From Rhizobium sp. Pop5 (GTDB lineage: Bacteria; Pseudomonadota; Alphaproteobacteria; Rhizobiales; Rhizobiaceae), in contig NZ_CP099399.1 of assembly GCF_024721175.1 (NCBI RefSeq), forward strand, positions 3,828,001 through 3,892,000: a stretch of 64,000 nt of DNA. The letters are read 5' to 3'. Each line of letters begins with the position of its first letter. The first letter of the stretch is position 1. Below, piece after piece: positions 9,901-17,620 of the stretch. The notes beneath the pieces were generated by a model that saw nothing but the letters and a program-made list of their open reading frames with translations, made no database searches and was not told where the DNA came from. Made by a program: the position numbers and the translations under genes.

Positions 9901-10230
9901 CGAGCTCAGGAAAAACAGCGCGTAGAGCGCCAGCAGCACGACGGTCGAAAACATCATGAAGCTGACGAGGATCGCGGCAAAACCGCGCCGGCGGCGCGCG
10001 TCGTAGCCTTCCGCAGCAAGCTGCGGCAGGGTCTTCAATAGCGTGATGCTGGAGCCGAGTTCGGCAATCGACGCGCCCGTGACCACCAGCCACAGCGAAA
10101 AGGCGACGATGCCGTTGGCTTCCGGCCCGAGGAGACGCGCAGTTACAATCGACGAGACGAAACCCGTCAGCAAGAGCAGCATTCCCGCTGCCGCGTTCAT
10201 CACCGAATTTGCGATAATACCCTTCGACAT
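6919..10230 (-). CDS. Fusion protein: Wzx-type flippase followed by two alpha/beta-hydrolase domains
   Basis: This 1103-residue protein joins three modules. Residues ~1-470 are a polytopic MATE/MVF-type polysaccharide flippase (MNAAAGMLLLLTGFVSSIV at the start, many membrane segments). Residues ~550-785 form an alpha/beta-hydrolase fold (VSPWGFEEMCSRKFFR, RFDYRGTGDA) whose nucleophile elbow reads AQGLG, with Gly637 where Ser or Cys is expected, so it is probably inactive. Residues ~815-1103 form a second hydrolase with GRCSG (Cys921), Asp1049 (EGDVG) and His1082 (DADHN), an apparently complete Cys-Asp-His set. Both resemble the hydrolases associated with exosortase-type polysaccharide loci. 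It is the last gene of the aminoacyl-carrier cluster, 88 bp after the GT4 gene. A frame error joining separate genes is unlikely, because the linkers are long and open. Confidence 0.85.
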   Translation of the reverse strand: MSKGIIANSVMNAAAGMLLLLTGFVSSIVTARLLGPEANGIVAFSLWLVVTGASIAELGSSITLLKTLPQLAAEGYDARRRRGFAAILVSFMMFSTVVLLALYALFFLSSEEMHWAETAPSVALVTGVLFFIQAIGSFVKFYLIGEKKLGAFFKLTLAVSVIQLAGVAGGALLYGVEGVLVGYALGQLVLFVATLPILLARRDWCGVSLKYLASSSVILSIQFIIDSIFLNRLELLFLQQFWSVEMVGYYAVGLSIANIALQLPIQMTGSLLPYYSERRHSSDDATLPVEVFAAVTRSMAYIVLPMSLGLAAISSELVYVVFGEAFRRSGTVVALLALVAPAYTFMQILSLYLLSMDKARSRLNISVIGGLLMVVGCLLIVPRLAAEGAALVRILVFVAMSVMMIRQTGFGSQLSGLYASLTKVTLASVLCACAAISSLEFVHGPIGLVSAIIAGTFAHFAALRVLRAVPAEDVEVMRSMVEKMPSALQRPANHVIGFIAPRRPGDPDRAKVAPGELSLEPAEGAGRRAALPVVFDGTIGLFMPEKPQVKKRSAAVLFVSPWGFEEMCSRKFFRVAAEHFSDIGVPTLRFDYRGTGDALDFGALPARLETWENSIRAAAAELKSLSGCDRIILVAQGLGATLAQRIGSSIDGIDNLVMLAPVLSGRAYLRELNMWSKIIDADLGLGKEHVQTAKVQIAGLVMPDEIAAELGKLNIASPQGLAASRYLILERPVRAEETGFSDALKALGAEVEQKAFEGYDELVTNPLFAKTPMAVVEFLTKWLETATTETSAAHSPATIESSPLSGDGFAETPVRFGSHDHLVGVVSRPLGEVKGNAVLFLSTAYDRHAGWGRTTVDMARELARRGVVSLRFDSANVGDSPPRPDAPEQVLYSSTQTADAVAALDLLESVVAGPVMVAGRCSGGYLAFRAGVADERLKAVVSINPFVYYWDPKIPVRKEHVVAVPRSLDDYGQRLARLDTLKRLISGQVDVVSALQNIVIAGGRRLSPFIAPLLELLPDRRQIAREVRHSFALFGKRKVPLTLIYSEGDVGLDHVYFHFGPRGAKLSRYPNVRLLMLPDADHNLTPPQSRKFVLDEIIRLARA

Positions 10231-10318
10231 CTGTCCATCCGCCAGGATCGGCTTACAGCCGGCTACCCGCCATCTCTAATGTGAAAATGTTAAAATAAAG
10301 CGGAGTGGCGACCTCATC

Positions 10319-11497
10319 TTAGCTCGCCTGCATCGCCGCCAACGTCTGAAACGCCTTTTCGTAATTGTGCTCGGCGAGGTAGCGCAGCAGGAACTCCCGC
10401 GCCCTCCCGGCCTTCTCTCGCGCACGCTCGGGTGCACGGAAGATATCGCTGAGGTGCGCGGCGGCGACCTCTGGAGACGGGTTCGCCCAGACCGCACCCG
10501 GCAGCCCGGCAAATTCGGGATGGGTATCGACGACGGGAATGAGAGGAGAAGCAACGAGCCAGCTATTCTCGGGGTCGCAGAAATCCACTGTGCCCGACCA
10601 GCCCGTGGAAATGACGGGTGTGCGCTGCATGATCGCCTCGGCAACCGTCAGTCCGAAACCTTCCGAGCGATGCAGCGAAAGATAGGCATCGGAAGAGCGG
10701 ATGAGGCCGTTGACCTCGGCACTCGACAGATAGTCGGTGACGATCCTGATCCGGCTATCGCCCGCGACCGAAGCGACCAGTTTGCGCAGGCCTCCATCCT
10801 TGCTCACATTGCCGTTGGCTTTCATCAACAGGAAGGCGCTCGGACATTCGGCGCTGAATATTCTGAAGGCCTCGATGACGGCCTGTGGATTCTTCCGGTT
10901 GATCGAGGAGCCGGCGCTGAAGATGAAGCTGACGAGAAAGGCGTCCTTCTCGATGCCGAACTTCTTGCGCATGCCTTCGCTCGCCGGCTTTTCGGTGACA
11001 GGATGCGGAACCACGATGACAGGCGCGTTGGTCAGCGGCGCAATCGCCCGCCGGGTGAATTCCGACGGAACGAGGATCGCATTCATGTAACGCAACCCAT
11101 TGCGCCATTCCGCCGGGACGAGTTCCAGTTCCCAGGCGAAATAGCCGATGTTGAAGGCGCGGGTGAAATTCGCGACACCCTTTTTCGAAATGGCGCGCGG
11201 CAGCATCGGCGGATTGAGATGCCAGATCCGGCTCCCCGCCGGCTTGGTGGAAAGACGCGGCGGCGCCCAGCCGGCAACGGATTTCTCATCCGGATGCGTG
11301 CTGACGTCGGAGAGCGAAATCGCCCGCCCCGCCTCGGAGAGCGCGTCGGCGCAGAGCCTGGCCGATTCGCCGACGCCGGCGGCCATCGAGAGATAACCGA
11401 CGATCTCCACCGGCTTGCGCGGATTGAAGGCAATTCGCGACCGCGGAATCAGCCGCTGCAGGACATGGGCACGCAAAAAGCGGTATGTCGTTCTCAA
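10319..11497 (-). CDS. Glycosyltransferase family 4 (TTG or upstream rare start)
   Basis: The 392-residue GT4 protein has an N-terminal VEIVGYLSMAAGVGESARL, which is glycosyltransferase-like, and a donor-site motif SLHRSEGFGLTVAEAIMQRTPVI. No ATG exists before the conserved N-terminus, so translation must start at the TTG at 11497 or at a rarer codon upstream. The frame stays open back to the stop codon of the GH2 gene (11546), in the same frame as that gene. It lies between the GH2 protein and the flippase fusion, pointing to glycan assembly. Specificity cannot be deduced. Confidence 0.8.
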   Translation of the reverse strand: MRTTYRFLRAHVLQRLIPRSRIAFNPRKPVEIVGYLSMAAGVGESARLCADALSEAGRAISLSDVSTHPDEKSVAGWAPPRLSTKPAGSRIWHLNPPMLPRAISKKGVANFTRAFNIGYFAWELELVPAEWRNGLRYMNAILVPSEFTRRAIAPLTNAPVIVVPHPVTEKPASEGMRKKFGIEKDAFLVSFIFSAGSSINRKNPQAVIEAFRIFSAECPSAFLLMKANGNVSKDGGLRKLVASVAGDSRIRIVTDYLSSAEVNGLIRSSDAYLSLHRSEGFGLTVAEAIMQRTPVISTGWSGTVDFCDPENSWLVASPLIPVVDTHPEFAGLPGAVWANPSPEVAAAHLSDIFRAPERAREKAGRAREFLLRYLAEHNYEKAFQTLAAMQAS

Positions 11498-11545
11498 ATC
11501 ACGATCTTTCTCAATGGATCGGTAGTATTCCTGGCGCGCCAGACG

Positions 11546-14026
11546 TCAGCCCTGGAGCGCGACGCGACGCGAACTGCCTAGACTTCTAATTTCGCCCGTA
11601 GGCAGAACATCGCTTTGCGTGCCGGACCGCGCCGAGAGCTTCACGCGCCGCAATGCGCCGGGGGCAAGATGGAACCAGTCGTCGTCGGCCCGGTAACCTT
11701 CAACGTCGAGATGCACCGATTGCGCCAGGCGGTCAGTCCTGAGATCGACGACCCAATCGTCGCCGTCCTTGCCGAGCGATGCTTCGATGCTTGCGTCATG
11801 GAGCGCTTTGCCTCGCCCGCAGGGAAAGTGGAAACTTTCGGCGAGAACGGCGCCGTCGGTGAGCGAGCGCAAGCGCGCAACACTTGCATCATGCGACGGC
11901 GGGCCGAAACGGAAGGCATAGGTCGTATCGAAGAAGGCGCCGAACAGCGCGGTGGAGGCGAAACGCTCCGCGCTCCTTGCCTCCAGCTTGAAGGCCGTGC
12001 TGCCACTGACGACCTGCTGCTTTCCGTCACGCAGGCAGGCTACTTCGAGTTCGACGTCGAGCGCGGTATCCGTCTCGTTGACGACATGCACGTCGAGGCC
12101 GTTGGTTCCCTCGTCGGTGAGGACCATCTGCACCGGCCGGAATGCACGGCGCATCGCATACCAGACGGGCTTCGGCTCGCCGGTGGAATCGATCACACCC
12201 CAGCCTGGACCGGGCAGCAGGTCCTGCAGCGTCCAGACGAGGGCGCCGTTACAGGCGGAACCCTTGCGCCGCCATTCCGCAAAAGTTTCCTCGATCACCT
12301 CGCCGGTGACGGCGCGTGAAAGATCGAGATAGCGGTCTGGATCTTCGCGGCGCAACCGGGCCGGATCGAAACCGTAGAGAAGCTCCAGGTAGAAATCGCG
12401 AACGTCCTCGAAATCCCAGGACGCGCCGCGGTCGCGAGGCACGCGCACCTTCCAGAGCGGACTGTGGACGGCGGGCACGTCGAGATGGCGGTGCAGCGTC
12501 CTTTGCTGCGGCACATGCGCGAAGGCGAGGCTTTCGGAGGCGAAACGCACATCGGCGCGGCGCGCATCGGCAATCGGTCGCATATAGGCGCCCACCCCGT
12601 AGTAATGGGCAACGCCTGCATTCGGCGAAAAGGGGATCGTCCCGCCATAGGGCGAGTTTGGGACGTAAGGCACGTCGGGACGCATGCGCGCTGCGATGGC
12701 CGGGATGATTTCGTCGGTGACCGGTCCGCTCCAGAATTCCGTGGGCAGGCCGAGCATTGCCGCCTGCTGATGGATCTCGCTGCCGCCGCAGAGCACGGCA
12801 AGAGAAGGGGATCCCTGGACGCCGTGCAGAAATTCCTCGACCTCGGCATGAACGTGGCCGAGAAAAGCCTTGTCGCTGCGCGGATAGTCGAAATTGGCGA
12901 ACATGAAATCCTGCCACACCATCAGCCCGAGTTCGTCGCAGAGCGCGAAGAAATCCGGAGTCTCATAGGCCATGGTGCCGCCGATACGGATCATGTTCAT
13001 GCCGGCCTGGGCGGCAAGCAGCAGGAACGGCTCGTAATCCGCACGCGCGCCGGGAAGCCGCGCGATATCGGCCGTCGTCCACACCGCCCCACGGCAGAAA
13101 ATGCGCTCACCGTTGATGAGCAGCGCGAAATCATCGCCATCGGCGCCGCGCTCCACTTCGATGCGCCGAAAGCCGGTCCTGCCGAGCGGATATTCCACCC
13201 CGTCGGAAACCAGCGTCAGATCGTAAAGACGAGGAGCCCCATGCGTATGCGGCCACCAGGGTTCGATGTCGGAAAGCTTGAGGATAGCCGAGTAATGGCC
13301 GTCGCCAATCTTCTCGAAGGGCTGTTCCATGCCGCCGCAGCGCAGCAGCATTGCCGGGTCGGCGGCATTGTTGTGCAGGGAGACGCTGAGACGGCCGACC
13401 CCGCTCTCCTCCAGCACGGAGCGAACGGAGACATTGTCGATCGAGACGAGATCGCGCCGCACCAGCGAAATCGGCCGCCATGGCCCGACGGCATGGATCT
13501 CGGGGCACCAGCCCGGCATATGGCCGAGCAGCGTTGCGCGGAAATTCTTCAGGCCCGCCGGCGTGATCATCTGCGGCCGCCAGCGCGCCCGCGGACCAGG
13601 TTCCGACAGGCGGGGACCGAGCGCCCGGAAGCAGAGCGCCAGTTCGTCGCCGCCTGAAAGCGTGACCGGGATTTCATGCGCCGTGAACATGCTTTCGGAA
13701 AAGAGGATTTCATGGCCGTTGAGGAAGACATGGCAAATCGTGGCCAGCCCTCCGAAACGCAGGATCGCGTCGCCGGGTTCCGCATCGAAAAGCCGGCAGA
13801 GATACCAGGCGTCCTTTGTATTCAGCGGTTCGGGATTTTCCCGGTCGAAGAGCCCGGCCTTTTCGAGCGCGGCGGCCACGGTACCGGGAACGGGCGCGGG
13901 TATGAACTGCGCGGAAAGGTGAATGTCGTGCGGCACGGCGCAAGCACCCGGCTCCGTCAGGATCAAGTTCCAACCTTCGGAAAGCACGCTTTCCCAGGCT
14001 CCGATGCTTGCCAAACGCCCCCGCAT
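11546..14026 (-). CDS. Glycoside hydrolase family 2-like protein (beta-mannosidase-like)
   Basis: The 826-residue protein has the GH2 layout: an N-terminal jelly-roll sugar-binding domain (WYLCRLFDAEPGDAILRFGGLATICHVFLNG), an immunoglobulin-like domain, a TIM barrel (GMNMIRIGGTMAYETPDFFALCDELGLMVWQDFMFAN) and C-terminal beta domains. The acid/base Glu is probably Glu417 in CGGSEIHQ, where most relatives have NE. The nucleophile is probably Glu498 in FASESLAF. I chose the ATG at 14026 because GGAG lies 8 bp upstream; the frame's longer start at 14059 is a TTG. No signal peptide is visible, so it is likely cytoplasmic, odd for a scavenging hydrolase but reasonable for glycan trimming or transglycosylation within this cluster. 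Confidence 0.8.
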   Translation of the reverse strand: MRGRLASIGAWESVLSEGWNLILTEPGACAVPHDIHLSAQFIPAPVPGTVAAALEKAGLFDRENPEPLNTKDAWYLCRLFDAEPGDAILRFGGLATICHVFLNGHEILFSESMFTAHEIPVTLSGGDELALCFRALGPRLSEPGPRARWRPQMITPAGLKNFRATLLGHMPGWCPEIHAVGPWRPISLVRRDLVSIDNVSVRSVLEESGVGRLSVSLHNNAADPAMLLRCGGMEQPFEKIGDGHYSAILKLSDIEPWWPHTHGAPRLYDLTLVSDGVEYPLGRTGFRRIEVERGADGDDFALLINGERIFCRGAVWTTADIARLPGARADYEPFLLLAAQAGMNMIRIGGTMAYETPDFFALCDELGLMVWQDFMFANFDYPRSDKAFLGHVHAEVEEFLHGVQGSPSLAVLCGGSEIHQQAAMLGLPTEFWSGPVTDEIIPAIAARMRPDVPYVPNSPYGGTIPFSPNAGVAHYYGVGAYMRPIADARRADVRFASESLAFAHVPQQRTLHRHLDVPAVHSPLWKVRVPRDRGASWDFEDVRDFYLELLYGFDPARLRREDPDRYLDLSRAVTGEVIEETFAEWRRKGSACNGALVWTLQDLLPGPGWGVIDSTGEPKPVWYAMRRAFRPVQMVLTDEGTNGLDVHVVNETDTALDVELEVACLRDGKQQVVSGSTAFKLEARSAERFASTALFGAFFDTTYAFRFGPPSHDASVARLRSLTDGAVLAESFHFPCGRGKALHDASIEASLGKDGDDWVVDLRTDRLAQSVHLDVEGYRADDDWFHLAPGALRRVKLSARSGTQSDVLPTGEIRSLGSSRRVALQG

Positions 14027-14042
14027 GGTCAGATCTCCGGCC

Positions 14043-15020
14043 TCAGATTCGCTCCGCAAGCGATGCCATCATGGAATCCCATGCATCGGCGGCCGGATCA
14101 AGTGCCGCCTGCAACGGCTCGAACTTCCTGCGGGCAACTGCGCGGGCAAGCTGGAACTGCACGGACTTTGCCGCATCGGAAATGCGCCGGGCATGCTCGG
14201 CGGCCGCCGCGAAGTCTGGCGAGAGCCAGACCAGGTGATCGGCCGCCAGCTCGAAATTGGCGCCGACCTGCCGAAGCGTGTTGAAGGCATATTTGTGGAA
14301 GAAACCGAACGGCCGATCGGCCACGGCTTCCACCTGCCGCGGAAAGACGCCGGCAAAGGCACGGATCGGGTTTTCGCGGGGACGCCTGGTGAAGTGAAAA
14401 CCCGCAAGCCGCCGTGCGGTTGCACGCAGATGCGCTTCGGCGGCGGGTTTTTCCGGAAATCGTGCGAATTCCGCATAGGGCAGGAACGGCGGGTCGTTCT
14501 CCGTCAGCTGCTGCTGGAACAGCCCGTCGAAATCCTCCCCTTCGAGGTGGAAATAGCCGGCATTGTGAAAATATTCGACGCGCTTTGCCACAACGTCAAG
14601 CCGGTTGATCGCAACCGTCGTCTTGCCGTGCTCCTGCCGATAGGCGGTGCCACGCGTATCCGGCATGTAGAAGGAATCCATCTCGACCAGGCAGAGACGC
14701 CCGCGCGCAATCTGCACTTCGACATGCCGTTCGACGCGGTCATAGATCGCAAGTTCGGTCGCGCGGATGCCGTAGAGCGCTTCGAGATCTTCGAGCGGTA
14801 CCTTGAAGAAGGTGAATTGATCACCCTCAAAATCCTGCGCCAGGGTAAAACCCAGCATCGCCTCGGGTGCGACGCCCCATGTGTTCAACACCTCGATCCA
14901 AAGATCGACATAACAGTTGGTCTCAGGCCAAGCGCGCTCGCCGGCATGCAGCGCGTGCTGCCGGTAAGTTTCCGGGCTGATCGCCGGGAAGACCGACGCC
15001 ATCGAGCTCATCAGCCCCAT
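14043..15020 (-). CDS. DUF1839 family protein
   Basis: The 325-residue protein matches the DUF1839 family ([61 protein letters not shown] segment). DUF1839 genes are commonly found beside amino acid:carrier protein ligases, and no function is established. I chose the ATG at 15020, preceded by GGAAAA. It overlaps the ligase gene's TGA by 10 bp, implying translational coupling. A role in receiving or transferring the aminoacyl group from the carrier protein is inference from position only. Confidence 0.75.
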   Translation of the reverse strand: MGLMSSMASVFPAISPETYRQHALHAGERAWPETNCYVDLWIEVLNTWGVAPEAMLGFTLAQDFEGDQFTFFKVPLEDLEALYGIRATELAIYDRVERHVEVQIARGRLCLVEMDSFYMPDTRGTAYRQEHGKTTVAINRLDVVAKRVEYFHNAGYFHLEGEDFDGLFQQQLTENDPPFLPYAEFARFPEKPAAEAHLRATARRLAGFHFTRRPRENPIRAFAGVFPRQVEAVADRPFGFFHKYAFNTLRQVGANFELAADHLVWLSPDFAAAAEHARRISDAAKSVQFQLARAVARRKFEPLQAALDPAADAWDSMMASLAERI

Positions 15021-15919
15021 AGCGTTTTCCGGACGCTGGCCGGCCATTGCTTTACGTCGAGGCCGTGATGATGGAAGAGGGCGAGCGCGATGCGCTCCAG
15101 GCCGAAGCCGACGCAGGCGGTGTGCGCGACGCTGCCGTCTTCGAGATTGAGACCCCACTTCAGGCCGAAAGAATCCTGATGGTAATTGAAGCTCATGCAG
15201 GCCGTCGGATTGGCGGTCGACGTGATCGGGATCAGCAATTCGAACTTCAGGTTCTGGTCACGCTGATTGTTGACCATCATCTTCCCCGCACGGCCGAAGA
15301 ACGGGTCGTTGGCAACATCGATGGTCACATCGAGGCCGACCTGCTTCATCATCTCGACGCCGCGGTCCATCCATTTCTGGCGAAAATCGGTGACGTGCTG
15401 CTCCGTTCCCATGCAGACGTATTCGCGCATGCGAAATAGCTGCTGACGGGCAGGGTCCTTCGAAGGCTCATGGCGGAAGCAATAGGACTGCAGATCGAAG
15501 AGGCCGCCCGTTTTCGGCAGGTTGCCGCGCTTGGCGACCGTCGGATAGAGCGGATAGCAGGCAGCCGGCGTCAGCACGATGTCGGTGGCCTTCTGGTCCT
15601 TGGTCCAGTCGTCGCCGACTTCCATGCATTGCAACAGGCTCATATGGTCGAGATCGCTGCCGCAGAAACTGTGCACCGTGCCGGCAAGCTGCGGGAAGCT
15701 CTTCATGTAGCCGCTCTTTTCGAAGAGTGCGCGGTTCATGCCGGGCGGGAAACGCATCGCCTCGGCGCCGTCGGCGCCGCCGAATGTATCGATCAGGCGT
15801 TCGAAGGCGGTGATGACATCTTCAAACTGGCCGCTGCGGCCATAGAGACCATCAACGCCGGTATCGATCAGCAGGCCGGACTCGAAGAGCCGGTCCAGAA
15901 ACGAGGTCTGCATATCCAT
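15011..15919 (-). CDS. Amino acid:[carrier protein] ligase (seryl-tRNA synthetase-like, no tRNA-binding domain)
   Basis: This ~302-residue class II aminoacyl-tRNA synthetase catalytic domain lacks the N-terminal coiled coil of SerRS. It has motif 2 ([11 protein letters not shown]) and motif 3 ([15 protein letters not shown]). Cys121, Glu166 and Cys269 (numbered from ATG 15919) have spacings of 45 and 103, as I recall for the zinc ligands of the characterised Bradyrhizobium enzyme Bll0957. That family (Bradyrhizobium and Agrobacterium members) activates glycine or alanine and loads it on the phosphopantetheine of a small carrier protein instead of tRNA. The carrier gene is two genes upstream. 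A GTG at 15928 is an alternative start; GGGG is better spaced for the ATG. Confidence 0.9.
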   Translation of the reverse strand: MDMQTSFLDRLFESGLLIDTGVDGLYGRSGQFEDVITAFERLIDTFGGADGAEAMRFPPGMNRALFEKSGYMKSFPQLAGTVHSFCGSDLDHMSLLQCMEVGDDWTKDQKATDIVLTPAACYPLYPTVAKRGNLPKTGGLFDLQSYCFRHEPSKDPARQQLFRMREYVCMGTEQHVTDFRQKWMDRGVEMMKQVGLDVTIDVANDPFFGRAGKMMVNNQRDQNLKFELLIPITSTANPTACMSFNYHQDSFGLKWGLNLEDGSVAHTACVGFGLERIALALFHHHGLDVKQWPASVRKTLWG

Positions 15920-15924
15920 GACTG

Positions 15925-17106
15925 TCACCCCAGTAGGCTAGTGTCCTGCTTGTGGACGAGAAGCATGCTCGACGTGTTGCCGAGGATGCGGTCATTCGAG
16001 ATCATGAGCTGTGCGGAATGGGCGTCGCGCAGATGGCGTCCGAGGCTGAAGGGCGTGCCGTTCTTGTAGCCCATGATGCCGCAGATCAGCATCGCGTGAT
16101 TGACGATCTCCAGGATCGTCTCGGAAGAGGCGATCTTGACGTTGTTCATCGCCACCGCAAAGCCCATAGAGGACAATCTGTCCTGATCTGATTTGGCGTG
16201 CTCATAGGCCTTGAGGCCAGCAACGACATTGGATTTCACCATCTGCAGCAGGTTCGAGACCTCGGCGAGGCGCAACGCGCCAGGCGGCTGGGCATCCGGC
16301 GCCTTGCGGGCAGCGGCGCGCACGAAGGCCTGGGCGCGTGCAACGGCGTCGACCGCGATACCGTACCAGACGCCGCTCCAGAGCAGATGCGAGGAAGCGA
16401 GCATGGATTGCGCGGCGATCTCAGCGAACGGTTTCGGCAGGATCTGCTGCGCCGGCGCTTCGCCCTTGAAGAGGAAGCCGTCGGAACAGGTCCCGCGCAT
16501 ACCGAGCGTGTTCCAGGCATGCGTCTTCTCGAGCGTGTACTGGTCCTTGAGGAAGGCCGTCAGCACCTGATCGGACGAGGCTGCCTGCGTGTGGCTGCGC
16601 GAAGTGATGAGGATGGCGTCGGCATGCGAGCCGTAGGAAATGACGGTCGCATCTTTTTCGAGGCGGCAGCTATCGCCGACGACCTCGATCGCACAAATGC
16701 TGTTGCGCAGGTTGCCACCGATGCCGCCTTCGGTGGTGGCAGAGGCGATCAACAGCTGGTCGGCGGCAATGGCATGCATGAAGCTGCAGTGCCATTCGCT
16801 GTCGGCGCCGTGTTCGACGAGGCTCGACAGCTTGATATGGTGCATGGCGAAGACCATGGCGCTGGCCGCACAGGCCTGGCCGAGCATCGAGCACAGTTCG
16901 GCGATTTCGGTGATCGAGGCCGATTCACCGCCGAGATGGCGCGGCACCTGGATGCCGAGCAGCCTTTCGGCCTTCATCGCATCCACGGCTTCCCTGGGAA
17001 AGCGGCCTTCGATATCGACGGCATCGGCGTGTTTAGCCGCGACTTCGGCAACGCGGGCGACCCTTGCGACAAGACCGTCCTCTATGATCTTGACGGGGAA
17101 GTTCAT
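15925..17106 (-). CDS. Acyl-CoA dehydrogenase-like flavoprotein lacking the usual catalytic glutamate
   Basis: The 393-residue protein has the acyl-CoA dehydrogenase fold: an N-terminal helical domain ([30 protein letters not shown]), a beta domain ([27 protein letters not shown]) and a C-terminal four-helix domain. The position of the catalytic Glu (YEGT in classic enzymes) reads ILGNTSS, so the base is missing. It starts one base inside the carrier-protein stop codon (TGATG) and overlaps the ligase start, so the three genes are tightly coupled. It may oxidise or hydroxylate the aminoacyl group tethered to the carrier, as flavin dehydrogenases do for prolyl carriers in nonribosomal pathways. 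The actual reaction is unknown. Confidence 0.8.
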   Translation of the reverse strand: MNFPVKIIEDGLVARVARVAEVAAKHADAVDIEGRFPREAVDAMKAERLLGIQVPRHLGGESASITEIAELCSMLGQACAASAMVFAMHHIKLSSLVEHGADSEWHCSFMHAIAADQLLIASATTEGGIGGNLRNSICAIEVVGDSCRLEKDATVISYGSHADAILITSRSHTQAASSDQVLTAFLKDQYTLEKTHAWNTLGMRGTCSDGFLFKGEAPAQQILPKPFAEIAAQSMLASSHLLWSGVWYGIAVDAVARAQAFVRAAARKAPDAQPPGALRLAEVSNLLQMVKSNVVAGLKAYEHAKSDQDRLSSMGFAVAMNNVKIASSETILEIVNHAMLICGIMGYKNGTPFSLGRHLRDAHSAQLMISNDRILGNTSSMLLVHKQDTSLLG

Positions 17107-17357
17107 CAGGCGACCTTCCGGCTGTCCTGGATGATATCGACCGTCTTGGCGATGGCCGAGATGCTCGCGAAGGACTTGCGATTCAGCAGATTGTCGGGGA
17201 ATTCGATGTCGAAGGCCTCTTCGATGCCGAGCATCAGCTGCACCGAGGCAAAGGACGTCAGACCCGCCGCATAAAGATCGGCGTCGTCGGCGACCTGGTC
17301 GATTGCTACAGGAAGCTTGCCGAATTTGGCTACGAGGTCGCGGATTGTCGTATTCAT
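17106..17357 (-). CDS. Small acyl/aminoacyl carrier protein
   Basis: The 83-residue phosphopantetheine carrier has its attachment serine at Ser35 in GLTSFASVQLML, replacing the usual DSL by TSF as in aminoacyl-carrier proteins of this family. Acidic helix II/III residues (GIEEAFDIEFPDNLL) are present. It is the first gene of the cluster and the expected substrate of the ligase encoded downstream. It is distinct from the fatty-acid AcpP, which would carry DSLD. A 260-bp A+T-rich leader precedes it. Confidence 0.88.
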   Translation of the reverse strand: MNTTIRDLVAKFGKLPVAIDQVADDADLYAAGLTSFASVQLMLGIEEAFDIEFPDNLLNRKSFASISAIAKTVDIIQDSRKVA

Positions 17358-17620
17358 CCCATCACTCCAAGATACTCATGATCCCGAACCGGCGTTCATC
17401 GCCTTGTCATGAGCGTTCTTTTAGTGCGGAAAACAGAACATTCCGCTAATTTATTGGGTTAAAGATGATTGTTCCTCATAGTTAGGATTTTAGCGATCCT
17501 TCCGGCGAAGGAACGAATATTCATTTTACATCAATGAGCTAAGATCAATTCAGTGGAAATGCCCGACGCGGCTTGCGACATGGCGAGTACAGAAATGATA
17601 CGCAAAAGTGCCACTTCGGG
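17358..17620. other. Intergenic region upstream of the carrier-protein operon
   Basis: About 260 bp, more A+T-rich than the surroundings, between the carrier-protein start and the epmB stop. It must hold the promoter of the minus-strand aminoacyl-carrier operon. I see no convincing operator, hairpin terminator or ORF in it. Confidence 0.5.

Noticed and set aside
10367..11581. Plus-strand ORF of 404 codons
   Set aside because: It is antisense to the GT4 gene with no recognisable motif.
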